Counted from the stretch's first letter, positions 30,346 to 40,489 are shown. The stretch: DNA of 64,000 nucleotides from Locusta migratoria (GCA_026315105.1 CM048744.1:354765168-354829167); one strand, 5' to 3'. Notes: generated by a model not told the origin, from the sequence alone. Made by a program: numbers and translations.

Positions 30346-30905
30346 TACGTACAGTTAAAGCAGAAGTATTTATCTAAAAACAGTAACAAGAATAAAGCTT
30401 GTGTTATCCAAGATAAGTAATACATTTATGACGCTCATACTATTAAAAAAAACTAAGTTGATCAAACTCACAACAGATTAATAAAAACAGGAAACGCGAC
30501 TCATTAATGTGTGCGTCAAAGCAGACTATAGATTTCGTAAGAACTCTCAAAAGAATAAGGGTACACTTTTGTAATGTCCATACTACTGAAAGAAAATCCG
30601 AAGTTGAATGAAATTGCCAACAGATTAATAATAACAGCAAATCAATGCAACTCATTACTGTATGTGATGAAGCTTACTGAAGCTTAAGAAATTTCAGCTA
30701 TATACAAAACACGATTTCCTACATGTCAAAACTCTAAGGACACCTTAGTCACTCAGTTCATCCGTATTTTTACGACTGTCTTCTGTAAAAACTCACACGA
30801 CTGCTCGCACGTTGTAGTATAGAAATATGGCGGCGAGACTTCACTGACACGAATGATACTGTATACGGCAGTGTCAGTCTAGTAATGTATGTCTGTGGTT
30901 TTGGA

Positions 30906-31590
30906 CGCCGCGATCACCGAGCAACCTAGCAAGAGAACAGTCAACAGTCTTTTCTACTCCTGGTAGACATTCTCAATTCCATACATGGACTTTTCTGTGT
31001 TTCATGTACTGAGTAAAATCGTGTATGTCTGTACTAACTATGTTATTGACAGTGGACTTTTGTTCTGTGCAAAGTAGTGTTTGAAATTAATACAGTAAAG
31101 GACTTTACTGATTTGATGGTACTTTGATTATAACAGCTCGCTACGGACCCTACGACACAAACTATAATTATGTGATTCTATTACACGTCGATACAGAAAA
31201 TTCAATTTTGCCTTGTCAGTTATTTTCCCAATCAAACTTTCAAGTTTTTCTTTATTATGTTTTTATTAGTAATTCCTTCCACCAATTATTCAGAAAAATA
31301 CTATTATTCATAAATATTTATTTCAATTTCAATAATACTAAAAATATTTTTAAAAACGGTACAGGGCAAATTTCTTTTTCCGAACCAAGTGGGATCATAG
31401 GTCATCCAAATAACCAGAATCCGTTTAATTTCGAAATTTGTGAATAACTGAAGACATGTTTCAAATACTGTTAAATATACAAGACTTATTAAGCTTCGCA
31501 GAATGGCACTAACAACTCAACAGTTTCACATACACGTTGATCAAGTATTGGCGAAGGAGCACAGGTGTGACAGCAGCACAAATAAATAGC
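30906..31590. other. No recognised gene
   Basis: AT-rich DNA. An open frame at 31124-31447 of 107 codons is low-complexity (F, N, I rich) and shows no recognisable domain. Confidence 0.4.
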
Positions 31591-31595
31591 AGAAA

Positions 31596-31636
<41 letters not shown>

Positions 31637-31870
31637 ACACACACACACAAACGCTAGCTTTCGCAGCCTAGCTGCTTCATCAGGCAGAAGGGAAGGAGAG
31701 GGAAAAGGAAATGATGAGGGTTTTAAGGAAGGGGGTAAGGAGCCATTCCAATCCCGGGACAGGAAAGACTTACCTTGGGGGAAGAAAAGGAAGGTGAACA
31801 AATACACACACACCAATACATTTACACAGACGCAAACACAATTAGGCAGACATACTATAGAAACCAAAGA
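31555..31870. repeat. Composite repeat: (AC)n plus purine-rich unit, copy 1
   Basis: An (AC)n run (31598-31650) is followed by TTTCGCAGCCTAGCTGCTTC and then a purine-rich unit with AGGGAAGGAGAGGGAAAAGG, TGATGAGGGTTTTAAGG and GAGCCATTCCAATCCCGGGA. The same order occurs at 47895-48150, and the last part again at 48165-48350. An unnamed dispersed repeat with an unstable microsatellite. Confidence 0.75.
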
Positions 31871-33790
31871 TAGGAATAAAGAAAGTAGAAAGTAAAATTT
31901 GTAATAAAATGATTAATGTTTAAATAAAAAATGCGGAACCAACGGAACAAATGGGTTGCTTTGGAAAAAGTGAATAACTTATTGATTTACGGTCGCCAGC
32001 TCGTTGTGCGAGCAAATAATTTGGTGGGATCTCTATAATAGCAAAGTTAATTAACAACGTGAAAATTTGGGTGGGCAGGAAATCAGAGTATGTGCATCAA
32101 ATCCGGTACAAAAGACACTGACAATATACTAATTACTGAGAAATAGTTCATTAACACAGGGGTTCAATTTAAGACAGTGAAATGTAAGCAATAGCCACGC
32201 AAATGCAACATAGAGCAGATCATGCAAAACTCTCACCTTAATACTTACTATTTACAGCTTCAAATAATTAATTGTTTATATAAGTACCAGAAATTATTCA
32301 ACAGCGAGTATGCCATGAGCATTAGCAGTAATCAAGTTGTAACTGAACTATTAACTGTACTAATGGTAAGCTCAAAAATTAATTAATGACTTGACATGAT
32401 AACACTGAATATTTAGAAAAGAACTATTTAACCTTCTGATTAACCTTTGCCTTTCTTTAACTAGGAATTATTAGCATTTCAAACACATGCAAATAATCAG
32501 TATTTTCACTAATCAGTACTTGCAAGTAAAAACTTTACTTCATCATAATATGCAATGGAAAACAGTTAATCTTTTGCACATTTATTGAAAAATCCCTTGA
32601 AATTAGAAGTTAGTCTAGCAGTTTCATTCCACTTAGCAACCTACTGATCAGCAACAATGGCATAAGCTACATTTAGCAATACTTTTCTGAACGGATTGTT
32701 ATTAATCACTGGCACTTTGTCTTTAATGGCTTTGATTTTTAGTTTTCTATAACTTCGTGAATATTCTCGGAAAAACAATGGATGAGGAAGGAACCTGTCT
32801 GGACAATGACTATGGGTAATGATTTTTAAACACAGGTTCACAAATAACAGTGTTCACTATTGAACAATTATCACTAATACGCTGGTTAGCTGTACATGCT
32901 AAGACAAACTGGACAGATCTTAATCAATTTGGTGTGCGACTTGATGCTGCTGATTGGAGACTGTTGGCACTTAACATTATTGGCAAACACAGGCTCTTCT
33001 TGGCGACGAATGTTAATTACAATTTTGGGCCCACAGCATTTCTCTTGATGCATTTATTAATTATTTGAGCTGTGCCCGAATTAATAACTAATATTGCCTG
33101 TTAGCCGTCTCCTTCACTAGTGCCAATCCAACACGCATTCTCCTTCACGTACTTTTGCCGTACACCATTGAGCGCGCCGTCTCACGATACCGTCTGTCTT
33201 CCCCCAAGTCACAACCAAGACTCCCTCTCGCCGTGAGCCTCTGCGCTACTAACGATAAAACTCCCTACTCAAAGGTGATTCTATATAATAGCAACGCCCT
33301 TGCTAACCCAGCGTGTCTACTACATTTACTTTATTATTTTTCACACATACGGAAATTAGCACGACAATACAAATATAACAAAATGAAACAAAATATACAA
33401 ATACATAATAAATTACAAAAAATACAAATAATGAGGAAAAATACATAAAGCATCGTTTAATATATCACCCTGTACGCACACATGACTGGAAAGCACCGTT
33501 GGTCACTGTGTTGTTGTGTGACAAATTTAATGAAAAATCTCCGTCTCTATTTATATGGTTATTCGCTAGTTTAATTTAAACTGTTAGTAAACGCATGTGA
33601 TGAACCATCAGCTGTTTATCTGGCCTTCTTTTCTGTTTTCATCAAGACTAGACATCAAGTGACACTTTACGAATTTTATTGACTGACTTGTCTGTAGATA
33701 GGGTGCTAAATGATGTATCCACTTCCACAGTTCTTTAGCTTTCTTTAGCTTAATCGTTTAGAACCGAAACCGGTCTACGTATAATAACAG
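31871..33790. other. About 1.9 kb of AT-rich DNA without a recognised feature
   Basis: No protein motif, RNA gene or paired repeat recognised. Near 33770 ACCGAAACCGGTCTACG resembles the GACCGGTTTCGATAC core of the element at 59985. Small frames here look random. Confidence 0.4.
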
Positions 33791-33794
33791 CTGC

Positions 33795-34389
33795 CCCCTG
33801 TCATCTCACATCTGCACAAATACCCTGCAGGTCACACTGAAGTGCATGGCAGAGGGTTCATCGAACCACTTTTATGATGTTTCTCTACAGCTCCGTTTTC
33901 TGATAGCGCGCTGGAAAGAGGAACGCCTAAATCTTTCTGCTTTCGATCTGATTTCTATTATTTTATTATGATGATCATGTAAGTGGTGCTAACAAAATAT
34001 TCCGGCATTCGGAAGAGAAGTTGGTGACAGAAATTTCGCAAATAGATCTCGCGGCATCGAATGACGCCTTTATTTTAATGATTTCCGCTCCAGCTCGTGC
34101 ATAATTTCCGTGATACTCTCTCTCTCCCCTATATCGCGATAATACCGAACGAGCTGCCCTCCTCTGAACTTTCTTTAAATCGTGCATCAGTCCAACCTGG
34201 TGTCGAACCCACAATGCGCAGCAATACTCCAAAATAAGACATACAAGTGTGGTGTAGGCAGTTTCTTTAGTAGCAGTGTTGCAACTTCTAAGTCTTCTGC
34301 CAAGGAAACATGGCCTTTGCTTCGCCTTCCACACAATATTTTCTATGTGTTGTTTCCAATTCATGTTTTTTGTAATTTTTATTCCTCGC
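33795..34389 (-). pseudogene. LINE 3' end: reverse transcriptase C-terminal region and 3' UTR
   Basis: The minus strand reads MNWKQHIENIVWKAKQR, later LVCLILEYCCALWVRHQ and LKKVQRRAARSVLSRYRGE. I-L-E-Y-x-x-x-x-W followed by L-x-x-V-Q-R-R-A-A-R is the tail after the RT catalytic core in CR1/Jockey-type LINEs. Downstream (33800-33960) is a 3' UTR with CCCTCTGCCATGCACTTCAG and TGCAGGGTATTTGTGCAGAT, the type ending in ATGTAGATG-like repeats. 5'-truncated, inactive. Confidence 0.8.
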
Positions 34390-34401
34390 TATTTAGTTGA
34401 A

Positions 34402-34658
34402 AAAGGGAAGGAAGGAAGCTTAGGGCTTAACATCCCGTCGACAGTTAGGTCATTATAAACGGTACTAACGCTCGGACTTAGGTAAAGAATAGAGAAGGAA
34501 ATCGGCTATGTCCTTTCAAAGAAAACATCCCGGCATTTGCCTGGAGTGATTTATGGAAATCACGGAAAACCTAAATCGGGATGGCCGGAGGTGGATTTGA
34601 ACCACCGTCCTTCCGAATGCGAGTCCAGTGTCTCACTACTGCGTCACCTCGCTCGCTA
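34402..34658 (-). repeat. CGCATTCG-type tRNA-derived SINE
   Basis: On the minus strand: tRNA-like head (GTGACGCAGTAGTGAGACAC box A, GTGGTTCAAATCCACC box B), then CCATCCCGATTTAGGTTTTC, TGATTTCCATAAATCACTCC and AATGCCGGGATG. Flanked by TATTTAGTTGAA (34390-34401) and TATTTAGCTGAA (34659-34670), a 12-bp duplication with one mismatch. It is unrelated in body to the main SINE family. Confidence 0.88.
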
Positions 34659-34733
34659 TATTTAGCTGAATTTATGGCCTGTTGATTTGATTTATCGTGT
34701 ATTAGTGATCATATGGATGACTTCAAACTTATA

Positions 34734-34929
34734 GCCGGCCGCGATGGCCGAGGGGACTGAGGCGCTCCAGTCACGGTCTGCACGGCCACTACGGTCGGGG
34801 GTTCGAATCCCCCCTCGGGCATGGGTATTTGTGCCGTCCTTAGTCTTAGTTAGTTCGTAAGTAGTTTGTAAGTTTAGGGACTGATGACCCCGTAGTTAAG
34901 TCCCATAAACTATACAAACATTTGAACAT
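34734..34929 (+). repeat. tRNA-derived SINE (main family)
   Basis: Near-consensus copy (GCCGGCCGCGATGGCCGAGG to CATTTGAACA). TTCAAACTTAT is duplicated exactly at 34722-34732 and 34930-34940 (11 bp). Confidence 0.95.
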
Positions 34930-34984
34930 TTCAAACTTATCATTGTTAAAATAAAAATTTGTTAATCTACAGTGCTTCCTTTAA

Positions 34985-35165
34985 CAACACAATTCCAATC
35001 GCTGGAACTGCATGCCAGAATTTCCGTGTTGTTGTATTCCATTGGGTGACTAGGCAGTGTTCTGCAACAGCAGATTTTCTAGGTTATTGTAAACATGTGT
35101 CACGCTTATATTCAGAACAACGATCCTCCTCAGTCTCGATAGTCTAACCAATATATGACATAGCA
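34985..35165 (-). pseudogene. Penelope-like element, GIY-YIG endonuclease C-terminal part
   Basis: The minus strand reads YIG, then TEEDRCSEYKRDTCLQ and, after a stop, PRKSAVAEHCLVTQWN. This is the second half of the GIY-YIG nuclease that follows the RT in Penelope-like elements (Y-I-G-x-T..., then K-S-A-V-A-E-H). The first half (KAGVY) lies across an inserted LINE, at 35830-35980. Confidence 0.65.
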
Positions 35166-35829
35166 CAAGTGCTCAGGAGATTAGCTTAGATTAGATTAGA
35201 TTTGCTGTTCGTTCCATAGATTCATATTGAGGAGATCCTCGTGGATGAAGAACATGTCAATATATAATTTTTTTCAAGTTGATATAGTAATACTAATAAT
35301 ATGAATACATAGATCATTTGATTATGTTCACAAATTCATCAGTGGAGTACAAGAAGTTGGCCACTAGTAAGTCTTTCACGCTTCTCTTAAACGGATATTT
35401 TTTTGTAGCTTAATTTTTTGTGGTTGCTGGCAAATTATTGAAAATGTGTGTTCCTGGGTAGTGGCTCCCTCTTTGAACTAATGTAAGTGTTTTTAAGTAC
35501 TTGTGTTCCTAGTATTGTATGTATGAACTGAGATGTTTGCCGCGGCAGAGCGGCCGAGCGCATTGAGGCGCTATGCTATGATGTGCGAAGCCATTCCCCG
35601 TCGGGGGTTCGAATCCCCCTCGGTCATGAATGTTTGTACCGTCTTTAGTATAAGCTACTTCATAAATAGTTTCTAAGTTTATGGACTAATGACCCCGCAG
35701 TTAAGTCCCATAAGCTATACAAACATTTGAACTGAGATGTTTGTTGGAAAAAGGGATATATTACTTATGAAAAATTTCAGTAAAAAATAAATGTACTGAA
35801 AGGCAGTATACACAGTTCTTTGAAGAAGA
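35166..35829 (-). pseudogene. LINE 3' end inserted in the Penelope-like element
   Basis: On the minus strand the segment has a frame reading VKDLLVANFLYSTDEFVNII, then a 3' UTR with AACATGTTCTTCATCCACGA and GGATCTCCTCAATATG, ending in a TCTAATCTAATCTAAGCTAA-type tail at 35180-35200. Such a C-terminus and pentamer tail are typical of an insect LINE. The 35744-35825 part reads TVYTAFQYIYFLLKFFISN, its upstream coding sequence. A SINE (35540-35727) splits it. Confidence 0.6.
35540..35727 (+). repeat. tRNA-derived SINE, variant head B, 16-bp TSD
   Basis: Alternative head CCGCGGCAGAGCGGCCGAGC with ATGCTATGATG, joined to the usual TTTGTACCGTC and GTTAAGTCCCATAAGCTATA body. TGAACTGAGATGTTTG is duplicated exactly at 35524-35539 and 35728-35743, the longest SINE duplication in the window. 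Confidence 0.95.
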
Positions 35830-35981
35830 ATAGGATAAACACCCGCCTTTCTCAAATCATCATTATCCTTTACAAATTCCAACAGCGCCTTAATCTCAGA
35901 TGGTGGTCGAGAAACACATTTCACATTACATTTCCTCAAAATAAGGCCAATCTTGTTAAAGACGCTTCCAGAATAAGGCAA
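35830..35981 (-). pseudogene. Penelope-like element, RT-to-GIY-YIG linker
   Basis: The minus strand reads MPYSGSVFNKIGLILRKCNV, then LLEFVKDNDDLRKAGVY. P-Y-x-G-x-x-x-K-I-x-x-x-L-R-K followed by K-D-x-x-x-x-x-x-A-G-V-Y is the region joining RT to the nuclease in Penelope-like elements. The GVY should be followed by Y-I-G, which is found at 35160 after the LINE insertion. Confidence 0.7.
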
Positions 35982-35984
35982 AAA

Positions 35985-36625
35985 AAGAAAGAGAGATTAA
36001 ACGACGTATCGCTATCGACCAACTATGCAACGAGTGAATTATATAGCACCGAGATAGCGCCTAAATTAATGGCCGTTTGTCTCATGCTAGAAGCGTCTTC
36101 AACAGATTGACCGTATTTTATGGAAATATGACGTGAAATTTCTTCTCTCTGGGATGCTGCGTTCCAAAACGACAGCGCCCCTGTTTATTTCGCATGCATC
36201 GTGCAAAACTGGTTCTAAGAGATCGAGGATAAACTGTCGCACCTTCCCTTGCCACCGCAGGCTCCAGACCGAATACTATTGAGCCTTTGAGGTCTTCTCT
36301 GGAGAGAAGAGTTCTTGATTTTTATTCAGTACCATCATCGCTACCAGAACTTGCCACAGTTTTGTAGTAAAAAAGGTCGTTAGTTATAATATTCCCTTTA
36401 AACTTTTTACTTAACCATTTCGAGACAACACTGTACATACTATTAGGAATCTGTTATTATTATTATTTATTTATAATGTTTCCATCCCCTGTATGTCGTA
36501 TATGTGTAATACGATCACAGAACATTTCACCTGGAACAGTTTCGTCGAATTTGTTTCCACCTGTTGCTACAAGCAAATTATTATTCTGTCCAGCTGCATT
36601 ATTACCTCTGTGTGTATCACAATAA
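35985..36625. other. No clear feature; possible upstream Penelope relic
   Basis: AT-rich DNA. A GC-richer part around 36150-36300 shows no recognisable protein in any frame. Confidence 0.35.
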
Positions 36626-36634
36626 TTTCGGATT

Positions 36635-36735
36635 GTCAGCAGCGGAGGAGTGGCCGAGGGGCCTAAGGCGCCTTGCTGCAGAGCGCGCGGTTGCTCGCCG
36701 TCGGAGGTTTGAGCCCGCCCTTGGGCGTGTATGTG

Positions 36736-36767
<32 letters not shown>

Positions 36768-36872
36768 AGTGTGTGTCTGTTGACCATGGGTTATTTTAAC
36801 TCTAAGTAGTTTTTAAGCTTAGGGACCAATAAAGGAAGGAATCCCATAGATTTACATAAATTTTAATTTGAT
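36635..36872 (+). repeat. tRNA-derived SINE, variant head C, with an internal (GT)n expansion
   Basis: Head GCGGAGGAGTGGCCGAGGGG + CTTGCTGCAGAGCGCGCGG, then a (GT)n run (36729-36778) expanded in the linker, then AAGTAGTTTTTAAGCTTAGG and a diverged body. TTTCGGATT is duplicated at 36626-36634 and 36873-36881. The head matches the SINE at 12784. Confidence 0.88.
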
Positions 36873-36890
36873 TTTCGGATTCACAGTTAG

Positions 36891-37271
36891 CTGCATTCAG
36901 TAGCCAATCCAACATCATTATCGTCGTTCTCCATAAACAAACACACGTCATCTGGAATCATATCGTTAAGGCGGACAGCTTCGCGACCCCAGGTGGAAAC
37001 TGGCGGGTCAGCAAGTCCAGTCAACGACAACGTACTTTCAGTGCTGCAACGAATATCACGAGATGACGGATGGCACAGCAAATGGGTCTACACTGTGCCC
37101 GACTATTGGGTTGTTTTTGCAGAATTTTCAGAAGCAAACTCTGAAGCCAACGTCCATCTTACTTCCTACGCTATGTTCGTGATACGGCATGATGGCAAGA
37201 ATACACTGCAGTATTTCGTCGACTACGGGAAAGATGTTCATCCTCAAATAAAATTGACCGTTGAGTTATAG
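36891..37271 (+). CDS. Unidentified open frame (127 codons), no ATG
   Basis: The frame is open from 36891 to the stop at 37269-37271. The better-looking part starts at an in-frame GTG (36993) and includes GWHSKWVYTVPDYWVVFAEF and LQYFVDYGKDVHPQIKLTVE. It could be a coding exon, because CCCCAG lies right before GTG as a possible acceptor, or chance. No family is recognised and there is no downstream donor in frame. Confidence 0.25.
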   Translation: MHSVANPTSLSSFSINKHTSSGIISLRRTASRPQVETGGSASPVNDNVLSVLQRISRDDGWHSKWVYTVPDYWVVFAEFSEANSEANVHLTSYAMFVIRHDGKNTLQYFVDYGKDVHPQIKLTVEL

Positions 37272-37555
37272 AAGGGTGGTAAGCTTTCATTCTTGAATCC
37301 TTTAGTTGACTGGAAGGCATTCAGAGCACACGAAATCTACGCACACTGATTGATGTCTGAACGGCAACAGTTTTCATTATTCTGTACCAGAGAAAGCTGT
37401 CCTGACACACATTAGTACACAGAGTGAAAGTTATTTCTGACGACGACCGTCTAGAAACTAAACTTAATTTGAAGCGTGTGTTCAGGGGAAATGGTTACTG
37501 CAATGCAGAACCTGTCAAAGCCTTCACGTGCAACTAACGAAAGACACCTCGTCAA
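37272..37555. other. No recognised feature
   Basis: Unassigned DNA leading into a LINE tail. Confidence 0.3.
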
Positions 37556-37728
37556 TCAGCCGACGAGGTCAAGCCGGCAGCATTCCTTCCATAGTGTGGA
37601 GCAACGACCAGCAAGACAGGACACGTGCTGAAGAGTCATGGACTGAGACCAGTGTTCCGGTTCGCCTCCAAGATAGAGCTGCGTCAAAGCCGTCTCTGGA
37701 CTGAAGACCACAACAACATGTTCCACAC
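37556..37728 (+). repeat. LINE 3' tail, 5'-truncated
   Basis: Ends GCGTCAAAGCCGTCTCTGGA + CTGAAGACCACAACAACA, the same 3' end type as the LINE at 39481-40308 (GACTGAAGACCGCAACAGCAACA). Dead 5'-truncated copy with only untranslated tail and a few coding codons. Confidence 0.7.
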
Positions 37729-38038
37729 CTCCTCCCAAAATAATGTGGCTATTTCAATTAAGGTGGCGACAATCGATGTGGGGGCCACCCACGACTTATA
37801 GTTCAGGAGATATAAGGTCATGAACAATGACGCCCATGAAAACCGTCCCATAGTGTACAAGGTTTCGATTTACACCGCCATTTGTGAAAAGTGCAACACC
37901 GAGATGGAATTATCCAAATAGCGCCACATTGGATGGAAGTGGCGATAGGCGTGCAAGCAATAAGTGATAGGTTTTGCAACGGTATGGGGTACATGTAAGC
38001 CGAGCGCCCATCGTGTAGGTCCGACAGGGTCGGTGTTG

Positions 38039-38240
38039 CATCTAGTGTCAACAGCTCCTAGAGACAAGGCCTCACAACAGTCCGTGTTACATCGAGAGGC
38101 CGCGATCGCTAGCTGACTGGCTGGCCGCTGGGGCACAGTCCACTGCCTTGTAGCGGCCAGCTAGTCAGCTAGCGATCGTGGGCTCTCGATGTAACACGGA
38201 CTGTTGTGAGGCCTTGTCTCCAGGAAGTGTTGATAGTGTA
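38039..38240. repeat. Inverted repeat with arms of about 85 bp at the start of a Tc1-like element
   Basis: CCTCACAACAGTCCGTGTTA (38071-38090) and its inverse TAACACGGACTGTTGTGAGG (38191-38210) lie in longer near-perfect arms that include GCGATCGCTAGCTGACTGGC. The arms enclose about 22 bases. The structure precedes the transposase start and may be a duplicated, inverted terminal region of that element. Confidence 0.85.
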
Positions 38241-38289
38241 GTCGATGCAGAATTGTCACACAAGATGGAAACAATACAGAAAGTGCTAG

Positions 38290-39445
38290 CATGCGTCGTC
38301 GACGTCAAAGGTAGCAAAAACGAAATGTGAGCGAGTTCAAATGGGGCAGAATGATCGGTCTCCGGTAAATGCGGTTGTCATACAGTGATATTTCGGCTCG
38401 CACAGGACATGCTGCTACGACAGTGATGCGTGTGTGGAAGCAGTGGATAGAGGAAGGTCATATGCTGCGACGAGCGGGAACTGGACCACGGAACAAGAAC
38501 ACAGCACGGCACGACAGCTATCTTGTCCACATGGCCATCATGGACTGTACAACATCCACAGTGTTGACTTGTTGGAGCACTGCAACAGGTGTGAACATGT
38601 CTGCGTCGACGGTTCGTCGCCATCTGCTGCAGGCTGGACTGGTTGCTCGCATGCCATTACGTCGGCTTCCGTTGTCCAGAAAACACAAACTCCTCCAACT
38701 TCAGTGGGCACATGAACACCATCACTGGGGTGCTGAGTGGCAAAATTTTCAGACGAGTCTTGCTTGAATGCCTCCTATAGTAATGGATACATATCAGTCC
38801 AGCTGTACCGTGTTGAGCGCAACTTGGAGGGCTGCATTGTAGAGCGGTGTTGCGGACAAACACGGGACGCCATTAGTTACAGCACCCGATCTCGCCTCCT
38901 ACGAACTGAGGGCACACTGATTAGCAACCGGTACCTAACAGTGGTTGTGGAGCCACAAGTACTTCCCCTACTTCACGCATCTACTCAGATCACATTTCAA
39001 CAGGACAATGACCGAAATGTATTGCGAGGAATGTACGGGCCTTCTTCGAAGAGCGACGGGCACAATTGTTTCCCTAGGCTGGAAGTTCAGCAGACATGTT
39101 GCCCATCGAACGTGTCTGGGATGTGGTTGGTGCGTCACGGTCCTCCAGTAACTAGCGTCACGGATTTGTGGGGACTCATACAAACGCCGGCCGCGGTGGC
39201 TGAGGGGACTAAGGCGCTACAGTCACGGTCTGCACGGCCACTACGGTCGAGGGTTCGAATCCCCCCTCGGGCATGGATATTTGTGCCGTCCTAGTTCGTA
39301 AGTAGTTTGTAAGTTTAGGGACTGATGACCCCGTAGTTAAGTCGCATAGACTATACAAACATTCGAAACATTCGAACGCATACAAACAGCATATTCAGAA
39401 CCTTATGCCACGGAGTATAGCAGCTGTAATCGCAGCGCTTGGCTG
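38290..39445 (+). pseudogene. Tc1-like transposase, frameshifted and SINE-interrupted
   Basis: Starts MRRRRQR near 38290. The first helix-turn-helix reads LSYSDISARTGHAATTVMRV and WKQWIEEGHMLRRAGTG. The second DNA-binding part follows (STVRRHLLQAGLVARMPLRR). The DDE core has FSDES (first catalytic D), ERNLEGCIVER and ITFQQDNDR (second D), then the C-terminal region. At least three frame changes or stops occur (38375, 38770, 39120). A SINE sits at 39186-39378, and the C-terminal codons resume after it. Tc1 transposases move by cut-and-paste into TA sites. This copy is dead. Confidence 0.88.
39186..39378 (+). repeat. tRNA-derived SINE (main family), in the Tc1-like relic
   Basis: Near-consensus copy flanked by CATACAAAC at 39177-39185 and 39379-39387 (exact 9-bp duplication). 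Transposase codons continue on both sides, so the SINE is younger. Confidence 0.95.
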
Positions 39446-39480
39446 CCACACGACATACTGAATAGTAGGGCACAAAGGAC

Positions 39481-40308
39481 ATGTACAGATTTGAAAATTT
39501 TATGATTTGTTATTTGTGCAGAAAGGTGTGCTTAATTTCGTCTGAGACTGCAAGAGATCTGGAAGAGCAATTGAGCGGAATGGACAGTGTCTTGAAAGGA
39601 AGATATAAGATGAACATTAACAAGAGTAAAACGAGGGTAATGGAATGTAACGTCAGAAAATCAGGTGATGCTGAAGGAATTACATTAGGTAATGAGACGA
39701 TAAAAGAAGTAGATGAATTTTGTTATTTGGGTAGCAAGATAACTTCTGATGGCCGAAGTAGAGAAGATATAAAATGCAGAATGGCTATGGGAAGAAAAGC
39801 GTTTCTGAAGAAACGAAATTTGTTGACATCCAATATTAATTTAAATGTTAGGAAGTCCTTTCTGAAAGCATTTGTCTGGAATGTAGCATTGTATGTCAGT
39901 GAAACGTGGACGATAAGGAGTTCTGACAAAAAGATTATAGAAGCTTTTGAAATGTGGTGCTACAGACGAATGATGAAGATTAGATGGGTAGATCACGTGA
40001 CTAATGAGGAGTTGGTTAACCGAATTGGGGAGAAAAGGAGTTTCTGATGTATCCTGACTAAGAGAAGGGATAGGTTGGTGGGACTCATTCTGAGACATCA
40101 GGGAATCGTCAAGTTAATATTAGAAGGAAGTGTGTGGGGTAAAAATCGTAGAGGGAGACCGAGGGACGAAAACAGTAAGCAGATTCAAAAGGATGTAGAT
40201 TGCCGAACGTATTTTCAGATGAAGAGGCTTGCATAGGACAGGGTAGCGTGGATAGCTGCATCAAATCAGTCCGCGGACTGAAGACCGCAACAGCAACATT
40301 CTGCTGCA
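39481..40308 (+). pseudogene. LINE reverse transcriptase C-terminal half and 3' end
   Basis: The frame 39481-40047 includes MNINKSKTRVMECNVRKSG, then VDEFCYLGSKITSDGRS, then FVWNVALYVSETWTIRSSDK, FEMWCYRRMMKIRWVDHVTN and EELVNRIGEKRSF. These follow the RT catalytic core in widespread insect endonuclease-RT LINEs. After a frame change at 40045, LVGLILRHQGIVK and WGKNRRGRPRD continue. The end is GCATCAAATCAGTCCGCGGA + CTGAAGACCGCAACAGCA. The endonuclease and the RT catalytic motif are missing (5' truncation). Confidence 0.85.
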
Positions 40309-40309
40309 C

Positions 40310-40489
40310 CACTTTCCCGAGCGGTCTGCGGCGCGCCAGTCACGTTCCGCACGGCCACTATGGTCGGGGATTCGAATACCCCCTCGGGCATGGATGTTTG
40401 TGCCGCCCTTAGTATTAGCTAGTTCATAAGTACTATGAGGGTCTGATGACCCCGTAGTTAAGTCCATAAGCTTTACAAACATTTGAACA
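40310..40489 (+). repeat. tRNA-derived SINE, diverged head
   Basis: Begins within CCGAGCGGTCTGCGGCGCGC; box B GGGGATTCGAATACCCC, then CGGGCATGGATGTTTGTGCC and a slightly shortened body. It directly abuts the LINE 3' end; no target duplication is seen. Confidence 0.85.

Larger units (their letters stand above)
29818..30897. mobile_element. Non-autonomous TIR element with 8-bp TSD
   Basis: CACAGACATACATTACTAGA + CTG at 29818-29840 is repeated exactly inverted at 30875-30897. GTTTTGAA (29810-29817) and GTTTTGGA (30898-30905) flank it, an 8-bp duplication with one mismatch. GCCGCCATCTTG inside the left end, matched by ATATGGCGGCG inside the right end, resembles the subterminal motif of the P-like elements. 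It could be P or hAT type. There is no coding sequence, and a SINE is nested at 30004-30196. Confidence 0.75.

Noticed and set aside
31541..31867. Open frames through (AC)n and (GT)n microsatellites, also at 5352, 36564, 47894 and 48074
   Set aside because: VCVC and THTH runs are direct translations of dinucleotide repeats; there is no real protein.
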